Shown: positions 35,948 to 44,468 of the stretch, in pieces
Numbering within the stretch: position 1 is the first letter of the stretch
How the letters are laid out: each line of letters opens with the position of its first letter
NCBI RefSeq assembly: GCF_019890935.1
Contig: NZ_CP082333.1
Span: 832,001 to 896,000, forward strand
DNA: 64,000 bases
Reading direction: 5' to 3'
Source of the DNA: Exiguobacterium acetylicum
GTDB lineage: Bacteria; Bacillota; Bacilli; Exiguobacteriales; Exiguobacteriaceae
Position numbers and translations under genes: made by a program
Notes under the pieces: generated by a model
What the model saw: only the letters and a program-made list of their open reading frames with translations
Told to the model about the DNA's origin: nothing
Databases searched by the model: none

Positions 35948-38860
35948 ATGAAACGCATGAGATTCGTTTGTATCGTTGCGCTAACGTTTGCACTGATATT
36001 TAGTGGACTCTCTTTATCCGGTCAAGCACTGGAAAAAGGAAAGTCGACATTGGTCATCATTCACTACAAGGCAGACCCGAATGCCACAAAGGATTGGAAT
36101 CTGTGGTTATGGGCAAATGGACCGGATTATTTTCCGAATAAAGCTCACGCTTTTAACGGCGAGGATGCTTACGGAAAAATCGCAGCTTATGAATTCCCAG
36201 TTGATCAGCCGGAAAAAATCGGCTTCATCGTTCGAGATGATAACTGGAACAAGGATGGGGGATCTGAGAATGATCGCTTCATTACGAAAGACATGATTAA
36301 AAATGGTGTTGCTGAAATCTGGATCGAGTCGGGAAGTAAGAACATCTCGACAGTCAATCCAAGCAATGGAGCAGATGTCGAAAAAATTGATACGAACATC
36401 CATTATTACCGGTATGACAATGATTATGACAAGTATGGTGTCTGGTCTTGGCCGGAAGAGCAAGATGGAAAGCGATTCGAGTTCGACAAGCAAGATGAGT
36501 TTGGTGCCGTTGCCAAGGTAACACTCGATAATCCGACGAAAGCACGTCTTGCAGGCGTCATTCCTCATCTTGAAGGATGGTCGGAAAAAGACGGAGCTGA
36601 TCGTTTCTTTTATGCAGGGGCGAAAGACATCTGGTTGATTGAAGGGGATCAGACGGTATACTACAGCAAACCGGAAATCGATCGCACACCGAAAATCACA
36701 AGCTTTTTAGCAGATGACTTCCGAACGATGACATTAAAAACGAATGCACCATTGACGGAAGAAGACTTGAAAGCATTTACGTTTGAAGGCGTGACGAATC
36801 CAGTCGTGTCAGCAATCGATGCCAAAACGGTAAAAGTCGAAGTCACTTCAGATATCGATTTAGCAAAAGTCGTCCGAGCATCTCATCCTGTTTTTGGAGA
36901 AGCAGTCCTCGAAGCAGGTAAAGTGCTCCGTTCGAAAGCATTCGACCAAAAGTATGCCTACGATGGAAAACTCGGTGTCGACTATCAAAAATCAAAGACG
37001 ACGTTTAAAGTTTGGGCACCGACAGCACAAGCGGTCGAGCTCGAATTGTATCGCCTACCAAAACAAGAAGCTGCTACGACAAAAGATATCACGCGCGAAA
37101 TCAAGATGGAACGAACGGATCGTGGTGTGTATCAAGTGACGGTCAAGGGCGACCTTGACGGTGTCGGATACACATACGAAGTCAAACATGCCAAAGAATC
37201 GACGCGTGCGGTTGATCCGTATGCGACAGCAGTCGCGGTCAATGGCGACCAAGGTGTCGTTGTCGACTTACGCGAGACGGATCCAAAACGCTGGACGAAT
37301 GGAAAAATGCCACTTCGCCATGCGACGGACGCGATCATCTATGAATCACACGTCCGTGATTTATCGATGTTTGATGTGACGAACTCGGGTTACGATTCAG
37401 GCATCAAACAAAAAGGGAAGTATCTCGGCGTCATCGAGCCAGGTACACGTTTGACGAAGGATGGTAAAAAAACGAAGACGAAGACGGGACTTGATCATCT
37501 GAAGGAACTTGGCATCACGCACGTTCAGTTCATTCCAGTCTATGATTTCAACACAGCATCCGTCGATGAGACGAACCCGCTTAAATCGTACAACTGGGGT
37601 TATGATCCGAAGAACTATAACGCACCAGAAGGATCGTATGCGACAAATCCATATAATCCAAAAGTCCGAATCACAGAAATGAAACAGATGATTCAAGGGC
37701 TACATGACAATGGACTTCGTGCTGTCATGGATGTCGTTTACAACCACATGTTTGACGCAAAAGCATCAAACCTTGATAAAATCGTTCCTGGTTATTACTA
37801 CCGTTATACAGAAGGCGGCGATTTAGCAAACGGAACGGGTGTCGGAAACGACACAGCGTCTGAGCGTCAAATGATGCACAAATTGATCGTTGACTCTGTC
37901 TCTTACTGGGCGAAAGAATACCACTGGGACGGATTCCGCTTTGACTTAATGGGTATTCACGACGTCAAGACGATGAATGCTGTCAAACAGGCGACAAAAC
38001 GAATTGATCCGTCGATTCTCGTATTCGGAGAAGGATGGAGCCTTGGAACACCGCTTCCAGATTCAGAGAAGGCCAACCAAACGAATACAAAACAAATGCC
38101 TGGAATCGGACATTTCAATGACAATCTACGCGATGCGCTCAAAGGTAGCGTCTTCATCGATTCAGATGCTGGTTTCATTAACGGAGCAACTGGTCTTGAA
38201 ACGCGCATCAAACGTGGAATTGTCGGAGAGATTGCTTATGACAAAGAGATTCAAGGATTTACGCAAGAACCAGATCAAGCGATCACTTACGTTGAAGCAC
38301 ATGATAATCATACGCTTTGGGATAAGTTGAACCTGACGAATCCACAAGACAATGACGCAACGAAGACAAAGATGCATCGTTTGGCTTCAAGTATCTTGTT
38401 GACGTCACAAGGAACAACGTTCATCCATGCAGGACAGGACTTCATGCGGACGAAGGGCGGAGACCATAACTCGTATAAATCACCGGATTCTGTCAATCAG
38501 CTCGATTGGAAACGGAAAATGGACCGTCAACAAGACGTTGATTATATGACAGGATTGATCGAGTTACGCAAAAAGAATCCAGTACTTCATTTAGCAACAG
38601 CAAAAGACATTCGTCGTTACCTGACGTTTGAAACAGCACCGGCACAAGTCATCGCTTATCGACTAGATGATGCTGCGCCACAACAAAAGGATGATCTCTA
38701 CGTCATTCATAATGCGAATCGAACAGCAGTCGATATGAAGCTACCGACAGGAAAATGGAAGTTGCTTGTAGACGGTAAACAAGCAGGAACCAAAGCAATC
38801 CGTAAAGTATCAGGTACGGTTCGTGTCGAAGGACTTAGCTCATTCGTCTTATCAAAATAA
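35948..38860 (+). CDS. pulA: Secreted type I pullulanase
   Basis: A 970-residue exported enzyme that cleaves alpha-1,6 bonds of pullulan and starch. It has a signal peptide (1-27, GQA), a CBM41-like starch-binding domain (about 33-130, IHYKADPNATKDWNLWLWA), a spacer domain (about 235-310), a CBM48-like domain near 330-410, then a GH13 barrel. The type I signature YNWGYDP and the catalytic residues in GFRFDLMG (Asp near 665), VFGEGW (Glu near 694) and EAHDNHT (Asp near 784) are intact. The frame is open upstream, but AAAGGAG and the signal peptide fix ATG 35948. It has its own promoter and cre. Confidence 0.94.
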   Translation: MKRMRFVCIVALTFALIFSGLSLSGQALEKGKSTLVIIHYKADPNATKDWNLWLWANGPDYFPNKAHAFNGEDAYGKIAAYEFPVDQPEKIGFIVRDDNWNKDGGSENDRFITKDMIKNGVAEIWIESGSKNISTVNPSNGADVEKIDTNIHYYRYDNDYDKYGVWSWPEEQDGKRFEFDKQDEFGAVAKVTLDNPTKARLAGVIPHLEGWSEKDGADRFFYAGAKDIWLIEGDQTVYYSKPEIDRTPKITSFLADDFRTMTLKTNAPLTEEDLKAFTFEGVTNPVVSAIDAKTVKVEVTSDIDLAKVVRASHPVFGEAVLEAGKVLRSKAFDQKYAYDGKLGVDYQKSKTTFKVWAPTAQAVELELYRLPKQEAATTKDITREIKMERTDRGVYQVTVKGDLDGVGYTYEVKHAKESTRAVDPYATAVAVNGDQGVVVDLRETDPKRWTNGKMPLRHATDAIIYESHVRDLSMFDVTNSGYDSGIKQKGKYLGVIEPGTRLTKDGKKTKTKTGLDHLKELGITHVQFIPVYDFNTASVDETNPLKSYNWGYDPKNYNAPEGSYATNPYNPKVRITEMKQMIQGLHDNGLRAVMDVVYNHMFDAKASNLDKIVPGYYYRYTEGGDLANGTGVGNDTASERQMMHKLIVDSVSYWAKEYHWDGFRFDLMGIHDVKTMNAVKQATKRIDPSILVFGEGWSLGTPLPDSEKANQTNTKQMPGIGHFNDNLRDALKGSVFIDSDAGFINGATGLETRIKRGIVGEIAYDKEIQGFTQEPDQAITYVEAHDNHTLWDKLNLTNPQDNDATKTKMHRLASSILLTSQGTTFIHAGQDFMRTKGGDHNSYKSPDSVNQLDWKRKMDRQQDVDYMTGLIELRKKNPVLHLATAKDIRRYLTFETAPAQVIAYRLDDAAPQQKDDLYVIHNANRTAVDMKLPTGKWKLLVDGKQAGTKAIRKVSGTVRVEGLSSFVLSK

Positions 38861-38870
38861 GTGAACAGAT

Positions 38871-38907
38871 AAAAAAGGACGTTCCGCAGTTGGCGGAACG
38901 TCCTTTT
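38871..38907. terminator. Bidirectional terminator between pullulanase and the symporter
   Basis: AAAAGGACGTTCCGC (38873-38887) pairs perfectly with GCGGAACGTCCTTTT (38893-38907), with A and T runs at the ends. Confidence 0.95.
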
Positions 38908-38928
38908 CGTCAGTCGAGAAACGTGCAA

Positions 38929-40188
38929 TCAAGCGTAACGCTCATCCGTTTCTTCGTTCTCTTCTTCTTTCAGATTACCTTCTTCCGATTTCGAGACGAT
39001 GACGGCACATGCTGCGTCACCAGTAATGTTGACGGCTGTCCGCATCATATCAAGAAGACGATCGACACCGATGATCAAAGCAATTCCTTCGACCGGTAGA
39101 TTGACCGATTGAAGAACCATCGTCAGCATGACGAGACCGACACCCGGTACACCGGCTGTACCGACTGATGCAAGAACAGCTGTCAGGACGACCGTCGCAA
39201 GTTGACCTGGCGTTAAATCAACCGCGTAGACTTGCGCGATGAAGACAGTCGCGACACCTTGCATGATCGCTGTTCCATCCATATTGATCGTCGCACCAAG
39301 AGGTTGGACGAAACTTGAGACGGAACGCGGAACCTTCAACTCTTTTTGAGCCGTTTGCATCGCAACAGGAAGTGTTGCGTTCGACGAAGACGTCGAGAAA
39401 GCAAACAGCATGACAGGTGCGAACTTCTTAAAGAAGAAGAATGGGTTCATCTTCCCAAGAAGTGAAACGGTCGAACCATACGTCAATACGGAATGGACAA
39501 ATAGTGACAAGATGACGACACCCATATAAAGTCCCATCGCCTTTAGGGAGTTAAGTCCTTGAGAACCGACGGCTGATGCGATCAGAGCGAATGCTCCAAG
39601 CGGAGCCATCTTCATGACAAGTGTGATCAAGTACGTCATTAAATCATTACCCTGCTCGATGAATGTCCGTAACGTCGAGACTTTTTGACCGAGGAACGTG
39701 ATCCCAAAACCGATAAAGACACTGAAGACGATGATTTGCAACATGTTGCCTTCTGCCATCGACGTGATCGGGTTCGTCGGGAACATACCGACGATTGTGT
39801 TGATTATGCTTGTATCTGGTAGATTTCCGTTATCATATTCAAGACCTTGCGTCTCGAAGTTACCGAACGTACCCGGCTTGATTAGTAATGACAAACCGAG
39901 AGCAATGACAATCGCGACAGCCGTCGTCGTCATGAAATAAGTGATGGCTTTACCACCGACACGACCGAGTTCTTTTGGATTTCCGAGTCCCATGACTCCG
40001 AGGGCGATTGAGAAGAAGACGATCGGTACGACGAGCATCTTAATTAAGTTCAGGAAGATCGTTCCGATGGGTTGTAAAGCATATTTATTCAATCCCTCAT
40101 AAATCGACTTGTCCGGTAAGCTAGCAAGAATGATTCCGAGGATCACCCCGAGAATCAATCCCCAGATGATGCGCTTTGCTTCTTTCAT
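38929..40188 (-). CDS. Dicarboxylate/amino acid:cation symporter (GltP/DctP family)
   Basis: A 419-residue polytopic carrier of the DAACS family, which takes up glutamate, aspartate or C4-dicarboxylates with H+ or Na+. Signatures are FSTSSSNATLPV (the serine-rich loop), GATINMDGTAIMQGV and VPGVGLVMLTMVL. The tail is acidic and hydrophilic. A GTG at 40200 abuts AAGGAGT, so ATG 40188 (13 bases away) is preferred. Which substrate it takes cannot be set from sequence. A perfect cre lies upstream. Confidence 0.88.
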   Translation of the reverse strand: MKEAKRIIWGLILGVILGIILASLPDKSIYEGLNKYALQPIGTIFLNLIKMLVVPIVFFSIALGVMGLGNPKELGRVGGKAITYFMTTTAVAIVIALGLSLLIKPGTFGNFETQGLEYDNGNLPDTSIINTIVGMFPTNPITSMAEGNMLQIIVFSVFIGFGITFLGQKVSTLRTFIEQGNDLMTYLITLVMKMAPLGAFALIASAVGSQGLNSLKAMGLYMGVVILSLFVHSVLTYGSTVSLLGKMNPFFFFKKFAPVMLFAFSTSSSNATLPVAMQTAQKELKVPRSVSSFVQPLGATINMDGTAIMQGVATVFIAQVYAVDLTPGQLATVVLTAVLASVGTAGVPGVGLVMLTMVLQSVNLPVEGIALIIGVDRLLDMMRTAVNITGDAACAVIVSKSEEGNLKEEENEETDERYA

Positions 40189-40273
40189 AAGTGATGTCAC
40201 ACTCCTTTATTTGATAATTGTTTATATTTTGACACATTATCACCCATTTTGACAAAACATTTTAAAAAATACA

Positions 40274-40287
40274 TGATAACGCTTACA
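40274..40287 (-). promoter_or_regulatory. cre site upstream of the symporter gene
   Basis: On the minus strand the sequence TGTAAGCGTTATCA matches the CcpA consensus TGWAANCGNTNWCA at all positions. It is about 86 bases before the symporter start, so carbon-catabolite control of the symporter is likely. Confidence 0.65.
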
Positions 40288-40412
40288 AAAAAGTTTCTGG
40301 ATTTTGATGCAGGAATGACTAGATTTTGTTGTCAAACGGATGCAACCATGAGAGGATAGAAAAGAACAAAAAGGAACAGCGTAGGGTATAGAAAAGTCGC
40401 TAGAATCAACTG

Positions 40413-40441
40413 TTGACCAAATTGTATATTCCTACTATAAT
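40413..40441 (+). promoter_or_regulatory. SigA promoter of the rpsU operon
   Basis: TTGACC (40413-40418) and a perfect TATAAT (40436-40441) with a 17-base spacer. A dyad ACGTGTC-T-GACACGT at 40450-40464 lies just after the start point. Confidence 0.9.
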
Positions 40442-40449
40442 GTTGTATG

Positions 40450-40464
40450 ACGTGTCTGACACGT
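40450..40464 (+). other. 7-bp dyad in the rpsU leader
   Basis: ACGTGTC, one base, GACACGT spans +2 to +16 of the predicted transcript. It is more like a DNA operator than an RNA hairpin because the loop is a single base. The regulator, if any, is unknown. Confidence 0.4.
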
Positions 40465-40501
40465 TTCCTTTAGTCGGTAATATCGGAGGGAGGGAAAACT
40501 A

Positions 40502-40675
40502 GTGGAAACTCGTGTACGTAAAAATGAATCACTTGAAGACGCACTTCGTCGCTTCAAACGTGGTGTTTCAAAAGATGGTACGCTTGCAGAAGTTCGTAAA
40601 CGTAAACACTACGAAAAGCCAAGTGTAAAACGTAAGCTTAAATCGGAGGCTGCGCGTAAGCGTAAGAAGTTCTAA
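40502..40675 (+). CDS. rpsU: 30S ribosomal protein S21
   Basis: A 57-residue, very basic protein of the small subunit. The product [20 protein letters not shown] and [19 protein letters not shown]-type ending match S21 closely, with the same length as in B. subtilis. It starts with GTG behind GGAGGGAGGG. It precedes yqeY by 21 bases in the usual Bacillales order. Confidence 0.97.
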   Translation: METRVRKNESLEDALRRFKRGVSKDGTLAEVRKRKHYEKPSVKRKLKSEAARKRKKF

Positions 40676-40696
40676 CGTTAGAGAGGGTGTATCCTC

Positions 40697-41143
40697 ATGA
40701 GTCTTCAGGAGCGTTTGACAGCGGATATGAAAGAAGCCATGCGTCTACGTGAAAAAGATCGTCTTACGACGATTCGGATGGTGAAATCATCGCTGCAAAA
40801 TGAAACGATCAAACTCGGTAAGCAAGAATTGACGGACGAGGAAGAATTAACGATTCTTTCACGTGAAATGAAGCAGCGCAACGACTCCCTCCGAGAATTC
40901 GAAAGCGCTGGTCGTCACGATCTCGTCGAGAAAATTCAAGCAGAGATTGTCGTGCTCGAAGCTTATATGCCAAAACAGCTTTCCGAGGAAGAAGTACAGG
41001 AAATCGTCGACGCAGCTATTGCGCAGACGGGTGCCTCTGCTCCTTCAGATATGGGGAAAGTAATGGGTATCGTCATGCCACAGCTTAAAGGCAAGGCAGA
41101 CGGTGCGTTAATTAATCGACTCGTCAAACAACGGCTCGCTTAA
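40697..41143 (+). CDS. yqeY: GatB/YqeY domain-containing protein
   Basis: A 148-residue protein with the YqeY/GatB C-terminal helical domain. It starts [16 protein letters not shown] and has [12 protein letters not shown] near 95-106 and [20 protein letters not shown] near 117-136. The domain is related to the tRNA-binding tail of the amidotransferase GatB, but the role of stand-alone YqeY is not defined. It is co-transcribed with rpsU, and a terminator follows. Confidence 0.93.
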   Translation: MSLQERLTADMKEAMRLREKDRLTTIRMVKSSLQNETIKLGKQELTDEEELTILSREMKQRNDSLREFESAGRHDLVEKIQAEIVVLEAYMPKQLSEEEVQEIVDAAIAQTGASAPSDMGKVMGIVMPQLKGKADGALINRLVKQRLA

Positions 41144-41150
41144 TACATGG

Positions 41151-41179
41151 AAAAGGTGTCCTTCGGGGCACCTTTTTTG
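41151..41179 (+). terminator. Terminator after yqeY
   Basis: AAAAGGTGTCC and GGGGCACCTTTT pair (one wobble), then TTTTTTG. Confidence 0.9.
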
Positions 41180-41324
41180 TCGTTCCTGTCACAATTAAAA
41201 GTTTATTGATGAATTCAGAATAGTCATGAAACCTTTTTGTTTTGAAAGCGTATATAATTATAGTAACGAATCAAAGTGCAAAAGAAGCAGCTTCTGACAC
41301 GAATGAAAAGGGGTGAACGTACGC

Positions 41325-41834
41325 ATGACGTTTAGCTTAGGGATGATTTTGGCGGTCTTCATGATCGGGGTCCTCATGTTACTAGTCGAAATATTCGTCA
41401 CAGGGTTCGGAATCTTTGGAGTCCTCGGAATTGGCGCTGTCCTTGCTAGTCTGATCATGGCAGGTGCTACAGTTGGTCAAGTAGGCATAGCGGTTGGACT
41501 TGCTGTATTTCTATCACTTGCGGCCGGATACTGGGCATATCGCAGAATTAAATCGAATCAATCCTTATTATGGAGAGGTTTGATTTTGACAGATTCCACA
41601 TCGTCTGAAAAAGGCTATCTTTCTCATCAAGACAAAGTGCAACTGTTAGGACAAGAAGGAGTCAGTCTGACACCTCTTCGTCCGTCAGGAACAATTGAAA
41701 TCGACGGAAATCGAATCGATGCCGTTACGGAAGGGACCTTCATTCAAGCGGGGGAAACGATCGTCGTAAAAGAAGTGACGCATGGACGCGTCATTGTTAG
41801 AGTCCAACATACGAAGGAGGAGTCCCACACATGA
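41325..41834 (+). CDS. NfeD-family membrane protein, short form
   Basis: A 169-residue protein with an N-terminal hydrophobic domain (about 4-70, containing [18 protein letters not shown]) and a C-terminal OB-fold-like domain (about 100-165, [20 protein letters not shown] and GETIVVKEV). These are the NfeD1b hallmarks. The B. subtilis homologue YqeZ also has an N-terminal ClpP-like protease domain, which is missing here. It overlaps floA by four bases, the usual pairing of NfeD with a flotillin-like protein in membrane microdomains. ATG 41325 is preferred over GTG 41313 because GGGG lies at a suitable distance. Confidence 0.85.
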   Translation: MTFSLGMILAVFMIGVLMLLVEIFVTGFGIFGVLGIGAVLASLIMAGATVGQVGIAVGLAVFLSLAAGYWAYRRIKSNQSLLWRGLILTDSTSSEKGYLSHQDKVQLLGQEGVSLTPLRPSGTIEIDGNRIDAVTEGTFIQAGETIVVKEVTHGRVIVRVQHTKEESHT

Positions 41835-42814
41835 CACCTGAATTATTGACTGTATTACTCATATCCGGAGGAATTTTAATTTTCCTCGCCATCTTCTTCA
41901 CGCTCGTTCCGATTCCACTTTGGATCAGCTCGCTCGCAGCGGGAGTGCGCGTATCGATCTTTACATTAGTCGGGATGCGTCTTCGTCGAGTCACACCGTC
42001 TAAGATCGTCAATCCGTTGATCAAGGCGGTAAAAGCAGGATTGAATTTGAATACGAATCAACTGGAAAGTCACTTCCTTGCCGGTGGTAACGTTGACCGC
42101 GTCGTCAATGCCTTGATTGCAGCACACCGTGCGAATATCGAGTTGAGCTTCGAACGCGCAGCGGCAATTGATCTTGCTGGTCGTAACGTTTTGGAAGCTG
42201 TTCAAATGTCGGTTAACCCGAAAGTCATCGAAACACCATTCATCGCCGGTGTGGCAATGAACGGGATTGAAGTGAAAGCGAAAGCCCGGATCACGGTACG
42301 TGCGAACATCGATCGTCTCGTCGGTGGTGCTGGGGAAGAAACGGTCATCGCACGTGTTGGTGAGGGTGTCATCTCAACCATTGGTTCGTGTAATGACCAA
42401 AAAGAAGTACTTGAGAATCCAGAGATGATCTCACGGACGGTTCTTGCGAAAGGACTCGATTCGGGTACGGCGTTCGAGATTCTCTCGATTGATATCGCGG
42501 ACATTGATATCGGTAAGAATATCGGTGCGGTTCTGCAGACGGATCAAGCAGAAGCAGATAAGAACATTGCGCAAGCGAAAGCGGAAGAACGTCGCGCAAT
42601 GGCGATCGCAAGTGAACAAGAGATGAAATCACGTGTTGAAGAGATGCGTGCGAAGGTTGTCGCTGCTGAAGCGGAAGTGCCGCTTGCGATCGCTGAAGCG
42701 ATGCGTGACGGTAACTTTGGCGTCATGGATTATGCGAACTACTTGAACGTGACGGCAGATACGAAAATGCGCCAAGCAATCGGTGGGCAATCATCACCAA
42801 ATGACTCACAATAA
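41831..42814 (+). CDS. floA: Flotillin-like protein FloA
   Basis: A 327-residue protein with one N-terminal membrane segment (about 7-30), a SPFH/band-7-like domain and a C-terminal helical region rich in Ala and Glu ([20 protein letters not shown]). The segments [16 protein letters not shown] and [22 protein letters not shown] are distinctive for YqfA/FloA. The protein organises lipid-raft-like membrane domains. It overlaps the NfeD gene at its start and is followed by the 156-residue protein after 13 bases. Confidence 0.95.
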   Translation: MTPELLTVLLISGGILIFLAIFFTLVPIPLWISSLAAGVRVSIFTLVGMRLRRVTPSKIVNPLIKAVKAGLNLNTNQLESHFLAGGNVDRVVNALIAAHRANIELSFERAAAIDLAGRNVLEAVQMSVNPKVIETPFIAGVAMNGIEVKAKARITVRANIDRLVGGAGEETVIARVGEGVISTIGSCNDQKEVLENPEMISRTVLAKGLDSGTAFEILSIDIADIDIGKNIGAVLQTDQAEADKNIAQAKAEERRAMAIASEQEMKSRVEEMRAKVVAAEAEVPLAIAEAMRDGNFGVMDYANYLNVTADTKMRQAIGGQSSPNDSQ

Positions 42815-42827
42815 AGGGTGAGACGGT

Positions 42828-43298
42828 ATGGATATCATATGGGTCGGATTGATGATCGCATTCGGTGTCATCTCCGTCATCTCAAAAGCAGCAGATAAAA
42901 AACCGAAGCAGACGAACCGGACACCTTCAAAGGAGTTCGGCGACTATGTGAAACAAATAACCGAACAGGTCGATACGGCGCGACAAGAGACGGTACCTCC
43001 ACCTGTCGTTCGTAAAAAAGCACCCGTGAAGAAACAACCGGGGGTAACGCAAACAAAAGCGCGACCCGTTCATGAACGAACGGAATTGCAACAACGTTTG
43101 GACCAACGTCAAAAGCAACATTCGAAAAAAGGGATGTCCTCGTCGACGATCGGCGAAATCAAAGATAGCGTAGCAGACGGTGCCATTGGATCGTCGAGTC
43201 GTTCAGCATCAGCAACGACGATTTCACAAGATGAAATGCGACGTGCCATCGTTTGGAGTGAAGTTCTTGGTGCGCCTGTTTCCAAGCGCAAACGCTAA
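42828..43298 (+). CDS. Uncharacterised protein with N-terminal membrane anchor, downstream of floA
   Basis: A 156-residue protein. The first 20 residues are hydrophobic (IIWVGLMIAFGVISVIS) and may anchor it in the membrane. The middle is basic, Gln- and Pro-rich and likely disordered. The C-terminus has a conserved-looking block DEMRRAIVWSEVLGAPVSKRKR, preceded by a Ser-rich stretch. In B. subtilis the genes yqfB, yqfC and yqfD stand at this place; this protein is not like YqfC or YqfD. I cannot name a family. A terminator follows. Confidence 0.75.
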   Translation: MDIIWVGLMIAFGVISVISKAADKKPKQTNRTPSKEFGDYVKQITEQVDTARQETVPPPVVRKKAPVKKQPGVTQTKARPVHERTELQQRLDQRQKQHSKKGMSSSTIGEIKDSVADGAIGSSSRSASATTISQDEMRRAIVWSEVLGAPVSKRKR

Positions 43299-43310
43299 TA
43301 TTTGTATAGT

Positions 43311-43348
43311 GAGTCGATCCTACGAAACGTGTAGGATTGACTCTTTTT
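43311..43348 (+). terminator. Terminator after the 156-residue protein gene
   Basis: GAGTCGATCCTAC (43311-43323) pairs with GTAGGATTGACTC (43331-43343), then TTTTTATTT. Confidence 0.92.
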
Positions 43349-43469
43349 ATTTCCTAAAAGGTGGGAACGGGTTTTTCTTTCCATCTTTTCGGCGGAAGTG
43401 CTAAAGTGGAAGAGATTAGATATGAAGCGATGACAACTTGTTATCCATGACTAGGAGGCCATTCACAAC

Positions 43470-44432
43470 GTGATATTCAACGAAAGAATCCCATTTGCAT
43501 TTTCGAATTCAGAACAGATTCAAGCATTCGTCGGTCCGAATGATGCAGTCTTACGTACGATGGAAGCAGAACTTGACGTTCAGCTGACGCATCGAGGAGA
43601 TGAACTGTTGGCACAATCCGAACAGGAGCAGTCTGTGATCTTAGCAGGACAGGTCGTAGGCGTCTTGAAACAACTTGTGAATCGTGGTGCTGTTTTAACA
43701 GAGCGTGACGCGACGAGCGCCATTCAACTCGCACGTCAAGATCGTGTGGATGAACTGCTAGAACTTTACGATACGGTCATTCATACGAATCATAAAGGAA
43801 AACCACTTCGTGCAAAGACACTCGGTCAAGCACGTTACGTTCGGGGAATCGACCGCTGTGATTTGACATTTGGTATTGGGCCAGCGGGAACCGGAAAAAC
43901 GTATCTTGCTGTCGTGATGGCGGCAAAAGCGTTAAAAGAAGGTCACGTCAAACGACTCGTCCTGACGCGTCCGGCAGTAGAAGCAGGAGAAAATCTAGGA
44001 TTCCTTCCAGGGGATCTGAAAGAAAAAGTCGATCCCTATCTACGTCCTTTGTACGATGCGCTACATGACGTGCTTGGTGTCGAACATACGGCTCGTCTGC
44101 TTGAACGTGGTGTCATCGAAATCGCACCGCTTGCTTACATGCGAGGACGGACGCTTGAACATGCTTTTGTCATTCTCGATGAAGCGCAAAATACGACACG
44201 GGAACAAATGAAGATGTTCCTGACGCGTCTCGGATTCCATTCGAAGATGATTGTTACGGGCGATTTAACACAAGTCGATCTTCCGCGTGGAAAAACATCT
44301 GGTCTACAAGAAGCGTTACATTTGCTCGGTAATGTCAAAGGGATTCATTTTGAGCACTTTGGCTCAGCTGATGTCGTACGTCACCCACTTGTCCGGAAAA
44401 TCGTTGATGCTTATAGTCAGGATTTGACCTAA
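43470..44432 (+). CDS. phoH: PhoH-family ATPase
   Basis: A 320-residue cytoplasmic P-loop protein. Walker A GPAGTGKT is near 136-143, Walker B FVILDEAQNTT near 234-244 and the sensor segment MIVTGDLTQVDLP. The N-terminal 110 residues form a KH-like region typical of the bacterial PhoH type. The role is not settled but links to RNA metabolism together with YbeY, encoded two genes downstream. It starts with GTG after AGGAGG, 37 bases before pgpH. Confidence 0.93.
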   Translation: MIFNERIPFAFSNSEQIQAFVGPNDAVLRTMEAELDVQLTHRGDELLAQSEQEQSVILAGQVVGVLKQLVNRGAVLTERDATSAIQLARQDRVDELLELYDTVIHTNHKGKPLRAKTLGQARYVRGIDRCDLTFGIGPAGTGKTYLAVVMAAKALKEGHVKRLVLTRPAVEAGENLGFLPGDLKEKVDPYLRPLYDALHDVLGVEHTARLLERGVIEIAPLAYMRGRTLEHAFVILDEAQNTTREQMKMFLTRLGFHSKMIVTGDLTQVDLPRGKTSGLQEALHLLGNVKGIHFEHFGSADVVRHPLVRKIVDAYSQDLT

Positions 44433-44468
44433 GCCGTTACGGAAATAGAGGGAAAAGGGGGAGATGAT

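Larger units (their letters stand above)
40189..40501. other. Divergent intergenic region between the symporter and rpsU
   Basis: This 313-base region contains no gene. It holds the symporter start signals on the left (including a cre), a copy of AAACGGATGCAA (40335-40346) also found in front of pullulanase, and the strong rpsU promoter on the right. Confidence 0.7.

Noticed and set aside
8034-40412. A genomic island with mobile-element ends
   Set aside because: No integrase, transposase, tRNA or flanking repeat was seen; only the gene content suggests variability.
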